Shown piece by piece: positions 8,500 to 16,924 of a stretch of DNA of 64,000 nucleotides (positions are counted from its first letter, which is position 1; each line of letters starts with the position of its first letter). The notes under the pieces were generated by a model. The model was not told the DNA's origin. It saw only the letters and a program-made list of their open reading frames with translations, and did not search any database. The stretch is from Ignavibacteriota bacterium. GTDB taxonomy: Bacteria > Bacteroidota > Ignavibacteria > Tepidaquicellales > Tepidaquicellaceae. The stretch is taken from the NCBI GenBank assembly GCA_026390735.1, contig JAPLFJ010000031.1, forward strand, positions 30,173 to 94,172, written 5' to 3'. The translations under genes and the position numbers were made by a program.

Positions 8500-8573
8500 G
8501 GGCAATTGGCACAGCTGGTTAGCGCGCTTCCCTCACACGGAAGAGGTCACTGGTTCGAATCCAGTATTGCCCA
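8500..8573 (+). tRNA. tRNA-Val (anticodon CAC)
   Basis: The cloverleaf is readable. The acceptor is GGGCAAT/ATTGCCC (8500-8506, 8566-8572) with discriminator A. The D arm is GCAC-AGCTGGTTA-GCGC with one A-C mismatch. The anticodon stem is CTTCC/GGAAG with loop CTCACAC, giving anticodon CAC (8534-8536). The T arm is ACTGG-TTCGAAT-CCAGT. CCA is not encoded. It lies between mlaE and pyrC, and the valyl-tRNA synthetase gene is 2.8 kb downstream. Confidence 0.95.
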
Positions 8574-8595
8574 CTTTTTTATGCATAATATATAA

Positions 8596-9873
8596 TTGAA
8601 TTTATTATTAAAAAATATCGGGATAATATCACCGAAGGATAATTTAAAAGGTATCTTCGACGTGTTTATCAAAGACGGAAGAATAGAGAGCATAGGTTCA
8701 ATCGATTCTGATGGTAATGCACAGGTGATTGATTGTGAAGGGCTGACTGCTGTTCCGGGATTCTTTGATATGCACGTACACTTCAGAGACCCAGGTCAGA
8801 CTGAGAAGGAAGACATTGATTCGGGAGTATTGTCTGCAGCAAACGGCGGGTTTACGGGTGTATTGTGCATGCCGAATACAAAACCCCCGATAGATAATAA
8901 AGAAGTTATAGAATACATAAACGATAAAGCAAGAGGAAAGATAGTTGATGTTGTGGTATCCGCATGTGCGTCAAAGTACAGAGCGGGTGATGAGCTTGCT
9001 GATTTAAATGAATTGTATGATGCAGGTGCCATGGCACTTACAGATGACGGAAGTCCTTTGCTAAACGAAGAAGTATTGAGGAAGACGCTTGAGTTTACGG
9101 CATCGCATAATGTACCGTTTCTTCAGCACGCTGAGAATTATAAAGTAAGCGGTAATGGTGCAATGCATAAGGGGAAAGTTTCTGAGCAGATGAATGTTGA
9201 AGGAATTCCTTATGAGAGTGAAACGCAGACTGTACGAAATGATATAGCGATGGCAAATTCAATTACAGGTTCAAAATATCACGTGCAGCATCTATCGTGC
9301 GGAGAGACAGTTGAGATTTTAAGAAAAGCAAGGAAAACGAATGAGAATATTACATGTGAAGCCTGTCCGCATCATTTTGTCCTAACAGATGAGGCAGTAG
9401 TAAAAGAGGGGACAAATGCAAAGATGAATCCTCCTTTAAGAGAAGACGAAGATGTTGAGAAGATACTCCTTGGGCTGGCAGACGGCACGATTGATGTTAT
9501 ATGTACAGACCATGCACCTCATACAAGTGAGGAAAAATCACGGAATATATATGATGCTCCGTTTGGAATAGTCGGTCTGGAGACGTGTGTTGGACTCACG
9601 TACAAGTATTTAGTTGAGACGGAAGTAATAACGTTTGAGAATATGGTAGAGAAGATGTCTGATAATCCGAGAAGAATACTAAACCTTCCAAGAATTTCTA
9701 TAGTGGAAGGTGAAAAGGCAAATCTGACTATACTGAAAAGAGATGAGGAATGGGTTGTGGTTACGGACAAGTTTAAAACTAAGAGCAGAAACACTCCTTT
9801 TAGCGGTTATAAGTTAAAATGTAAGCCATATGCAGTAATTAATAATGATAAAATGCATTTAAGCGAATTATAG
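8596..9873 (+). CDS. pyrC: dihydroorotase
   Basis: Zinc amidohydrolase of 425 residues that cyclises carbamoyl aspartate to dihydroorotate in pyrimidine synthesis. It has the class I signatures GFFDMHVHFRDPGQTEKED (metal-binding HxH) and DVICTDHAPHTSEEK. The QHAENYK and VQHLSCGETVE segments carry further metal and substrate histidines. The start is a TTG at 8596, which places the typical LLLKNIGIISP N-terminus correctly. It heads a tight run with the FAH-family gene (1-bp gap), the ParA gene (overlap) and valS (overlap). Confidence 0.93.
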   Translation: MNLLLKNIGIISPKDNLKGIFDVFIKDGRIESIGSIDSDGNAQVIDCEGLTAVPGFFDMHVHFRDPGQTEKEDIDSGVLSAANGGFTGVLCMPNTKPPIDNKEVIEYINDKARGKIVDVVVSACASKYRAGDELADLNELYDAGAMALTDDGSPLLNEEVLRKTLEFTASHNVPFLQHAENYKVSGNGAMHKGKVSEQMNVEGIPYESETQTVRNDIAMANSITGSKYHVQHLSCGETVEILRKARKTNENITCEACPHHFVLTDEAVVKEGTNAKMNPPLREDEDVEKILLGLADGTIDVICTDHAPHTSEEKSRNIYDAPFGIVGLETCVGLTYKYLVETEVITFENMVEKMSDNPRRILNLPRISIVEGEKANLTILKRDEEWVVVTDKFKTKSRNTPFSGYKLKCKPYAVINNDKMHLSEL

Positions 9874-9874
9874 A

Positions 9875-10555
9875 ATGAGTAAATTTATAGACATATACGG
9901 AAGTGCGGAAAAGTTTGAGGTGAATAATATATTCTGTATTGGCAAGAATTATATGGACCATATAAAAGAATTCGGCCAGATGGAAGCACCAAAACAACCA
10001 GTTGTATTCCTTAAGCCAAATAGTGCAATAATGAGCAATAATTCGAATATTGTGATACCATCTGTAAACGGTAATAAAATCTCAGGAAATGTGCATTATG
10101 AGACAGAAATGGTAATTGCGATAGGCAAAGATGGAATGAACCTGAAAGAGACAGAAGTTGAAGAGCATATTTTTGGTTATGCAATAGGTCTGGATTTGAC
10201 ATTAAGGGATGTACAGGTTGAGGCAAAGAAAGCAGGACTACCCTGGGCAACTTCAAAAGGGTTTATGAACTCCGCTCCAGTAGGGAATATTGTACTCCGA
10301 GAAGAGATAAAAGACCCCATGAATTGTGATATAGAGCTTCAAATTAACAATATTAGAAAACAGTTTAGCAATGCAAGGTTAATGATTTTAAATATATATG
10401 AATTAATATCTTACATATCAACTGTATTCGGTATTAGTAAAGGAGACCTTATCTATACAGGAACACCCGAAGGAGTAGGGAAGATTAAGAAAGGGGAGAA
10501 TTTAAAAGCAATACTTTCAAACAAGTACGAATTAAATGTGAGGTTTGATGGGTAA
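9875..10555 (+). CDS. fumarylacetoacetate hydrolase family protein
   Basis: Protein of 226 residues with the single FAH fold. Seen are the opening motif FCIGKNYMDH, metal ligands in HYETEMVIAIG and GLDLTLRDVQ, and the late motif GDLIYTGTPEGVG. Members hydrolyse or hydrate acylpyruvates and related oxoacids, and many act as housekeeping oxaloacetate decarboxylase or tautomerase enzymes. The substrate cannot be read from sequence. Placement in the pyrC-valS run points to housekeeping, not to the aromatic gene cluster 5 kb away. Confidence 0.85.
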   Translation: MSKFIDIYGSAEKFEVNNIFCIGKNYMDHIKEFGQMEAPKQPVVFLKPNSAIMSNNSNIVIPSVNGNKISGNVHYETEMVIAIGKDGMNLKETEVEEHIFGYAIGLDLTLRDVQVEAKKAGLPWATSKGFMNSAPVGNIVLREEIKDPMNCDIELQINNIRKQFSNARLMILNIYELISYISTVFGISKGDLIYTGTPEGVGKIKKGENLKAILSNKYELNVRFDG

Positions 10556-11336
10556 AGTAATCAGTGTCTGCATTGCGAAAGGTGGAGTTGGCAAGACAAC
10601 AACTTCAGTAAATTTAGCTGCTTCTTTGGCATTGGCAGAAAAATCTACATTATTGATAGATATTGACCCTTACGGGTCATCTGCGGTTGCGATGGGTTTT
10701 ACGCCTGACAAAATAAAGGCTGGAATCTCTGAAATATTCAACTTTTCGAAGGCAATTGAGTATACCATACACAAAACCGAGATACCATTTCTTGATTTTG
10801 TGCCTGCAAACATCAATTCCATTCAGAATGACGAGAGATTTGCCAAAATGACAGAAAACCGTGTAGTTCTGAAAAATGCACTTAAGGATGTAAGGACTAA
10901 GTATGATTTTATAATTATTGACTGTCCACCTACACTCAGAGGAATAACCTTAAATGCGTTAACCGCATCGGATACTGTATTAATTCCTGTAAAATGCGGT
11001 CAGTTTTCGCTGGAAGCGGTTGACAAACTGTTCGATTATATAAGTTGGGTAAGGGAAGTATCAAATCCATATCTGGACATTGAAGGGATTTTACTCACAA
11101 TGTATGAAAAGAATTCAAAAGTAACAGAGATTTCTGAAAGAGAATTAAGGTTAAAATACGACGGTTATTTATTCCAGAATAATATACCTGTAACAAATTT
11201 ACTGAACGAAGCAACATTTTACGGTAAACCACTATGCTTATACAAGATTAATTCAGAAGGCTCAGTAGCATACATTAACTTATCGTATGAAATTATTACA
11301 AAGAATCAAGAAATGTTAAATAAAAACAAAGAATGA
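10548..11336 (+). CDS. ParA/Soj-family ATPase
   Basis: Cytoplasmic P-loop ATPase of 262 residues with the deviant Walker A box KGGVGKTTT, the A' motif LLIDIDPYGSS and the Walker B region FIIIDCPPT. Such proteins dimerise on DNA with ATP and move chromosome, plasmid or protein cargo. No ParB gene is adjacent, and the genes around it are metabolic, so this is an orphan ParA whose cargo is unknown. The start chosen is ATG 10548, inside the end of the preceding gene; a TTG three bases upstream is possible. The 3' end overlaps valS by four bases (ATGA). Confidence 0.88.
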   Translation: MGKVISVCIAKGGVGKTTTSVNLAASLALAEKSTLLIDIDPYGSSAVAMGFTPDKIKAGISEIFNFSKAIEYTIHKTEIPFLDFVPANINSIQNDERFAKMTENRVVLKNALKDVRTKYDFIIIDCPPTLRGITLNALTASDTVLIPVKCGQFSLEAVDKLFDYISWVREVSNPYLDIEGILLTMYEKNSKVTEISERELRLKYDGYLFQNNIPVTNLLNEATFYGKPLCLYKINSEGSVAYINLSYEIITKNQEMLNKNKE

Positions 11337-13969
11337 AAGAATTACCTGCAAAATACGAGGCCGGAAAAGTAGAGGAGAAATGGCGTGAATTCTGGGAATC
11401 GAATGAAATCTACAAATCTAATGTAAATCCTTCAAAACCGAAATTTTCAGTAGTTATTCCACCACCTAATGTGACTGGAATGCTTCATATCGGACATGTT
11501 TTGAACCTTACAATACAAGATATTTACTGCAGATGGAAAAGAATGTCAGGTTTTGAAGTTTGCTGGGTACCGGGAATGGACCATGCAGGTATTGCAACAC
11601 AGATTAAAGTTGAGGAACAGTTAAGGGCACAGGGAATAACCAAATATGACCTTGGCAGAGATGAATTTGAGAAGAAAATATGGGAATGGAAAGAAAAATA
11701 CGGAGGAATTATACTTAATCAGGTAAGAAAACTTGGATATTCCGTAGACTGGTCTAAAGAGAGATTCACACTCGATGACGGACTTTCAACAGCAGTAAAA
11801 GAAGTGTTTGTTGACTTGTACAAAAAGGGTTATATCTACAAGGGAAAGAGAATAATTAACTGGGATAGTATTACACAAACTGCTTTAAGTGATGATGAGA
11901 TAAGTTATAAAGAAAGAAACGATAAACTGTATCATATAAAGTATTTTGTTGAGGATTCAGAAGACTTTATAGTTATTGCGACTACAAGGCCTGAGACTAT
12001 GCTCGGTGACACAGCGGTGGCAGTAAATCCTGAGGATAAGAGATATGAGAAGTTTAAGGGGAAGAAAGTAATATTACCGATTGTACATAAGGCGATACCA
12101 ATAATATTTGATTCGTATGTGGATATGAAATTTGGTACGGGTGCTTTGAAAATAACACCTGCACATGATTTAAATGACTTTGATTTAGGAAAGAGACACA
12201 ACCTGGAATCAATAAATATACTGACAAAAGACGGCAAATTAAATGAATTCGGGCTTGAATTTAAGGGGCAGACTGTTGAAGAAGCACGCAAGAATGTACT
12301 GAATAAACTGAAAGCGGACGGATTCTTCTTTAAGGACGAAGATTATCTTCACAATGTTTCTGTATCTGAACGTTCGGGAGCAGTCATTGAGCCTTTATTA
12401 TCAGACCAGTGGTTTGTATCGATGAAGAAGTTATCAGAACCTGCGATTCAGGTACTAAAAGATGGAAAAATCAAGTTTCACCCTGAAAAATGGACTAAAA
12501 CATATTTTCACTGGCTGGATAATGTAAAGGATTGGTGCATTTCGAGGCAGTTATGGTGGGGACATAAAATACCTATCTGGTACCATAAAGAGACAGGCGA
12601 AATATACTGCGAAACAGTACCTCCGAAGGATATGGAGAACTGGGAACAGGATAAGGATGTACTTGACACTTGGTTTTCATCGTGGTTATGGCCATTTAGT
12701 GTGTTTAATTGGGACAACAGTGCTAACGATAAGGATAATAAGGCACTTAACTACTATTATCCAACAGATTTTCTATCTACTGCTCCGGAGATTATTTTCC
12801 TTTGGGTGGCGAGAATGATAATATCCGGACTGGAATATATGAAAGATATTCCTTTTAAGGATGTTTATTTCCATTCAACAGTTAGGGACGGCAAGGGCAG
12901 AAAAATGTCAAAGTCTTTAGGAAATTCACCTGACCCGCTGAAAGTGATAGAGGAATACAGTTCGGATGCATTAAGATTCACAATAATATATCTTGCGCCG
13001 CTCGGAAGTGATGTATTATTCGACGAGAAGAATACTGAAATAGGCAGAAATTTCATAACTAAGCTATGGAATGCAGGAAGATTTTTAATGATGATGAAGG
13101 ACAAGGTATACAGTTCTTCTGAATATGGTGATACCGAATTAAAGAATGACCTGGCAGAAAAGTGGATTACAAGCAGATTCCATTCAACAATTAAGGATAT
13201 TGAGTATTATCTGAACGCATACCGGCTGAATGACTATGCAAAATCACTTTACAGTTTTGTATGGAATGACTTTTGTGACTGGTACATTGAGTTGATTAAG
13301 TCAAAGGTAAACTCAAACCCCGGAAGTGCGAGATTCCTTGTGGACGAAGCTCTAAAAATGTATGAAAATGCTCTTATACTGTTAAATCCTGTAATACCTT
13401 ACGTAACTGAAGAAATATGGCATAATCTCGACGATAACAGGGAAGGGAAGACAATTTCATTTGAGCAATTCCCTGTACTTGACATTAAGAGATTTGACGA
13501 TGAAATAGAGAATTACTTTGAGCATCTGAAGGATTTAGTCACGACTACAAGAAACGAAAGACTTTTATATGTCGGGATAAATAATTACAAATTTAATATT
13601 CATATAAAACCTCTTAATTCGAACGCTGAAAAGATACTTCCTTCGATAACAGAACTGTTGCAGCAACTTGTTAACCATAAGGAAAAGGTAGTAAATGCAT
13701 CGGAGGCAAAGGATTTCAAAGGTACTTCGGGTAATTTCTTTGCGGTTAATTTTGATTTCCCTGACGAGAAGCCGAAATTAAAGAACGAAGGTAATTCAGA
13801 CAAGATGAACAAGGAAATTGAGTCGCTTAAAACATACATAAACGGGTTACAGAAGAAATTAAGCAATCAGAATTTCATTGATAAGGCTGCACCTGAAGTT
13901 ATTGAAAAAGAGAAGAGCAAATTATCTGAGGCCGAAGAAAAGCTGGATAAACTGATAAAGATGTCATAG
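11333..13969 (+). CDS. valS: valyl-tRNA synthetase
   Basis: Class I aminoacyl-tRNA synthetase of 878 residues that charges tRNA-Val. The catalytic signatures are LHIGH (residues ~51-55) and KMSKS (~residue 523). The editing domain is present (TTRPETMLGDTAVAVNP), and the C-terminus has the family's tRNA-binding coiled coil (KMNKEIESLKTYINGLQKK). It overlaps the ParA gene by four bases and ends in a strong bidirectional terminator. The tRNA-Val gene upstream may be transcribed with the same run. Confidence 0.97.
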   Translation: MKELPAKYEAGKVEEKWREFWESNEIYKSNVNPSKPKFSVVIPPPNVTGMLHIGHVLNLTIQDIYCRWKRMSGFEVCWVPGMDHAGIATQIKVEEQLRAQGITKYDLGRDEFEKKIWEWKEKYGGIILNQVRKLGYSVDWSKERFTLDDGLSTAVKEVFVDLYKKGYIYKGKRIINWDSITQTALSDDEISYKERNDKLYHIKYFVEDSEDFIVIATTRPETMLGDTAVAVNPEDKRYEKFKGKKVILPIVHKAIPIIFDSYVDMKFGTGALKITPAHDLNDFDLGKRHNLESINILTKDGKLNEFGLEFKGQTVEEARKNVLNKLKADGFFFKDEDYLHNVSVSERSGAVIEPLLSDQWFVSMKKLSEPAIQVLKDGKIKFHPEKWTKTYFHWLDNVKDWCISRQLWWGHKIPIWYHKETGEIYCETVPPKDMENWEQDKDVLDTWFSSWLWPFSVFNWDNSANDKDNKALNYYYPTDFLSTAPEIIFLWVARMIISGLEYMKDIPFKDVYFHSTVRDGKGRKMSKSLGNSPDPLKVIEEYSSDALRFTIIYLAPLGSDVLFDEKNTEIGRNFITKLWNAGRFLMMMKDKVYSSSEYGDTELKNDLAEKWITSRFHSTIKDIEYYLNAYRLNDYAKSLYSFVWNDFCDWYIELIKSKVNSNPGSARFLVDEALKMYENALILLNPVIPYVTEEIWHNLDDNREGKTISFEQFPVLDIKRFDDEIENYFEHLKDLVTTTRNERLLYVGINNYKFNIHIKPLNSNAEKILPSITELLQQLVNHKEKVVNASEAKDFKGTSGNFFAVNFDFPDEKPKLKNEGNSDKMNKEIESLKTYINGLQKKLSNQNFIDKAAPEVIEKEKSKLSEAEEKLDKLIKMS

Positions 13970-13990
13970 AATAATTTTAATGTAAAATGA

Positions 13991-14019
13991 AAAAGGCTGA
14001 TCAGATGATCAGCCTTTTT
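13991..14019. terminator. bidirectional Rho-independent terminator
   Basis: AAAA-GGCTGATCA-ga-TGATCAGCC-TTTTT serves both valS (+) and the convergent gene at 14040-15374 (-). Confidence 0.93.
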
Positions 14020-14039
14020 GCTATAAGTAAATATGTTTA

Positions 14040-15374
14040 TTATTTCTTCTTCTTGAACATCTTTGTAAGAATATCATTCAGGTTAGGTCTTCCGATTTCC
14101 TGTAAATCATAGGAAATTCTTGCACAAGGTTTCTTAATCTTTACGATTCTTCTTAAATCGATAGGTGTACCGATGATAACTGCATCGCAAGGTACTTTAT
14201 TGATAGTAACTTCAAGGTCTTTTATCTGTTTATCGCCATAACCCATTGCAGGAAGCAATACACCGATATTAGGATATTTCCTATAAGTTTCTTCGATACT
14301 CTTAACGGCATATTTTCTCGGGTCGACAAGTTCTTTTGCACCGAATTTCTGTGCTGCGATTGTACCTGCACCGAACTTCATTTCACCGTGTGTAAGAGTA
14401 GGGCCATCTTCAACTACGAGTACTTTTTTACCTTCGATTAACTTCATATCCTCAGGTTTATCAAGAGCAACAGGTGATGCTGCTTCGATAATGATTGCCT
14501 TAGGATTGAATTTCTTGACGTTATCTCTGACCGCTTTAATGTTTTCAGGTGTAGCAGAGTCAATCTTATTGATAACTATTACATCTGCGAGAAGAACGTT
14601 TGTTAAGCTCGGATAATAACTTGATTCGTGTCCAGGTCTGTGCGGATCGACGACTGTGATAACCAGATCAGCCTTGTAGAAAGGATAATCGTTGTTACCA
14701 CCATCCCATAAAATTACATCGGCTTCTTTTTCTGCCTGTCTTACGATTGCTTCATAATCAACTCCTGCATAAATAACGTTACCTCTGGCTACGTGTGGTT
14801 CATACTCTTCCATTTCCTCGATAGTACATTTGTGTTTCTTAAGGTCTGCGATAGTTGCAAATCTCTGTACTTTTTGTTTTACCAAATCACCATAAGGCAT
14901 CGGATGTCTGATAGCAACAACTTTTTTGCCCATTGCCATTAAAACCTCGACAACTTTTCTTGATGTCTGGCTTTTGCCAGCGCCTGTTCTGGCTGCAACT
15001 ACTGCAACGACAGGTTTAGTCGACTTAACTGCTGTCTGTTCATAACTGAGCATTTTAAAAGATGCACCAGCTCTGTTGACGATTGCTTCTTTTGTCATTA
15101 CATAATTGAAAGTAACATCTGAATACGAGAATACTACTTCATCAACCTTGTATTTTTTAATTAGACTAACCAATTCTGTTTCGGGAAAAATAGGAATTCC
15201 TTTAGGATACAACTTTCCACAGAGAGCTGCAGGATATTTTCTATCATCAATGTAGGGGATTTGAGTTGCAGTAAAAGCTACAACATCATATCTCGGATTA
15301 TCACGAAAAACAGTATTAAAATTGTGAAAATCTCTGCCCGCGGCACCCATAATTAGAACTTTAATTTTGTCCAT
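14040..15374 (-). CDS. cyclic 2,3-diphosphoglycerate synthetase-like P-loop protein
   Basis: Protein of 444 residues. An N-terminal Rossmann-like part (VLIMGAAGRDFHNFNTVF) is followed by a P-loop NTPase domain with Walker A ARTGAGKSQTSRK near residue 157 and the switch-like segments VILWDGGNNDYPF and VVINKID. This arrangement matches the family of archaeal cDPG synthetase, which makes cyclic 2,3-diphosphoglycerate with ATP. Bacterial members are widespread, but their reaction is unproven and they are often labelled GTPases. It ends at the bidirectional terminator and is divergent from the thioesterase gene. Family assignment is firm; function is tentative. Confidence 0.7.
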   Translation of the reverse strand: MDKIKVLIMGAAGRDFHNFNTVFRDNPRYDVVAFTATQIPYIDDRKYPAALCGKLYPKGIPIFPETELVSLIKKYKVDEVVFSYSDVTFNYVMTKEAIVNRAGASFKMLSYEQTAVKSTKPVVAVVAARTGAGKSQTSRKVVEVLMAMGKKVVAIRHPMPYGDLVKQKVQRFATIADLKKHKCTIEEMEEYEPHVARGNVIYAGVDYEAIVRQAEKEADVILWDGGNNDYPFYKADLVITVVDPHRPGHESSYYPSLTNVLLADVIVINKIDSATPENIKAVRDNVKKFNPKAIIIEAASPVALDKPEDMKLIEGKKVLVVEDGPTLTHGEMKFGAGTIAAQKFGAKELVDPRKYAVKSIEETYRKYPNIGVLLPAMGYGDKQIKDLEVTINKVPCDAVIIGTPIDLRRIVKIKKPCARISYDLQEIGRPNLNDILTKMFKKKK

Positions 15375-15514
15375 ACAATTAAATTAGTTTGTGTAAAATA
15401 TATATTTTATATTGCTTTGAAATGCAAATTCCCTAATATAATATACTAATTTTAATGTTAATTTTTAAGTGATAATATAGTATCTTATATGTTTTAAACT
15501 AATACAGAAATCTC

Positions 15515-15973
15515 ATGCTGGAAATAAAGGACAAGAATGCATTTAAACATGTGTTCCAGGTAAGGGTCAGAACATGGGAAGTAGATTTTCTTGGCATTGT
15601 CCACAATTCAAATTATCTCAGATTTATGGAAATAGGCCGGCTGGAATACAGGAGAAATTACGGTTATGAACTGTCACCGACAAAGAAAACCACAGACGGT
15701 CTGAAAGTATTTGTTGCACATAATTCGATAGATTATCTTTCAACTGCTGCTTTTGATGATTTATTGAATATATACACAAGGGTTGCATGGATAAAGAATT
15801 CGAGTTTCTGTTTTGAACATATAATAGAAAAAGATTCGGATAAAAGTATACTTGCAAAGGGAATGGGAATTATAGTGAATGTTGATTACAAGACGAACAG
15901 ACCTGCAGATTTACCTGACAAATTTGTGAATGAAATAATGGAATTTGAAACAGATTGTAAATTAATGCGGTAA
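15515..15973 (+). CDS. hot-dog fold acyl-CoA thioesterase
   Basis: Protein of 152 residues of the 4-hydroxybenzoyl-CoA thioesterase/YbgC type, with the family signature DFLGIVHNSNYLRFMEIGR containing the catalytic aspartate-equivalent region. It would hydrolyse an acyl-CoA to acid and free CoA in the cytoplasm. It stands beside the aromatic cluster, convergent with the 4-hydroxybenzoyl-CoA reductase operon (6 bp between stops). A role in releasing CoA from dead-end aromatic or alicyclic CoA esters is a reasonable inference, as reported for thioesterases in other benzoyl-CoA clusters. The exact substrate is not determined by sequence. Confidence 0.8.
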   Translation: MLEIKDKNAFKHVFQVRVRTWEVDFLGIVHNSNYLRFMEIGRLEYRRNYGYELSPTKKTTDGLKVFVAHNSIDYLSTAAFDDLLNIYTRVAWIKNSSFCFEHIIEKDSDKSILAKGMGIIVNVDYKTNRPADLPDKFVNEIMEFETDCKLMR

Positions 15974-15979
15974 GAGTAT

Positions 15980-16924
15980 TTAACTCAATCCAAGTTCTTT
16001 TAAACTTTTGGAAATGTATACTTTAATCATTTCACGTCTGTATTCCCTTGAATACATATCATTCTCAACCGAGCGCGATATTTTCAGAAAGTACTTTATG
16101 ATTTCTTCAGAATTGCTTCCCGTATTACCTTCATAAGTAACAGGTCCTGAATCAACTCCTGACAGTGATATTTTAAGAAAATTATTTTTATTGATAGTAA
16201 CAGCCGATGAAAGAGATGTAAATTCAAGACTTTTGCGTTGTCTTAATTTTCTGTAAACTGATTTGAATACCAATCCAGACGGAATCAATATTGATACAAT
16301 AATATCTGAGTTCTTTAATCTTCTTGGGTTAACACCTTCGCAGGTATATATATCCTCAAGTTTATATCGTTTCATTTCACCCGATTCACAAACTTCAACT
16401 TCAGCGTTAAGGCTAATTAACGCAGGAGCGGTATCGGAAACGAATTCAGAGTAACAGGCTTTTTTGCTTCCGGTAGCTATACAGATATTGCCTTCACATT
16501 TGAGGCAGTATCCTGCAGAATCTCTCCACCAGTCAGACTGGTTGTAATAATAACATCTGTTTTCACAAAGCAGGTTTCCGCCAAGAGTAGCGCGATAACG
16601 TATAAGAGGGGATGCAACCATTTTTGCAGCTTCGGTTAAAACATTATACTCTTTATTAATATGTTTATTACCGATGACTTCATTCAGAGTATTCAGAGCA
16701 CCGATTCTGAAATAATCTTTTACGTTCTCAAATCCTTTAAGTTCTTCGATACCTGACAAATCAATAAAGCAATCTGAATTGTCATTACCCTGAAACCGGT
16801 TTGCGAATACATCAGTACCGCCAGCAACATACCTGAAACTCTTTTTATACTCAGAAGCATAATCGTATGCATCTTTCAAAGAAGAAGGTTTAAGATAAAT
16901 TTTATTTATGTCAGCAGGTTTCAA
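15980..16924 (-). CDS. hcrB: 4-hydroxybenzoyl-CoA reductase, FAD subunit
   Basis: FAD-binding subunit of a xanthine oxidase-family enzyme, 314 residues, with FAD_binding_5 motifs (YVAGGTDVFAN, SPLIRYRATLGGNLL). The diagnostic feature is a cysteine-bearing insert after GGNLL: C124, C140, C148 and C157. From memory, the extra 4Fe-4S cluster of Thauera 4-hydroxybenzoyl-CoA reductase beta uses cysteines 122, 138, 146 and 155, so the spacing is identical. This separates it from ordinary CO dehydrogenase or xanthine dehydrogenase medium chains. The extra cluster passes electrons from ferredoxin to the molybdenum site. The start is a TTG whose last two bases overlap the TGA stop of the upstream subunit. 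Confidence 0.87.
   Translation of the reverse strand: MKPADINKIYLKPSSLKDAYDYASEYKKSFRYVAGGTDVFANRFQGNDNSDCFIDLSGIEELKGFENVKDYFRIGALNTLNEVIGNKHINKEYNVLTEAAKMVASPLIRYRATLGGNLLCENRCYYYNQSDWWRDSAGYCLKCEGNICIATGSKKACYSEFVSDTAPALISLNAEVEVCESGEMKRYKLEDIYTCEGVNPRRLKNSDIIVSILIPSGLVFKSVYRKLRQRKSLEFTSLSSAVTINKNNFLKISLSGVDSGPVTYEGNTGSNSEEIIKYFLKISRSVENDMYSREYRREMIKVYISKSLKELGLS

Noticed and set aside
8500..8520. Sigma-54 element (TTGGCAC) upstream of pyrC
   Set aside because: The TGGCAC string lies in the acceptor and D arm of tRNA-Val, and no TTGC follows at the right distance.
8500..13969. T-box or attenuation control of valS by the nearby tRNA-Val
   Set aside because: No T-box leader is seen before valS, which overlaps the ParA gene; proximity of tRNA-Val is probably coincidence.
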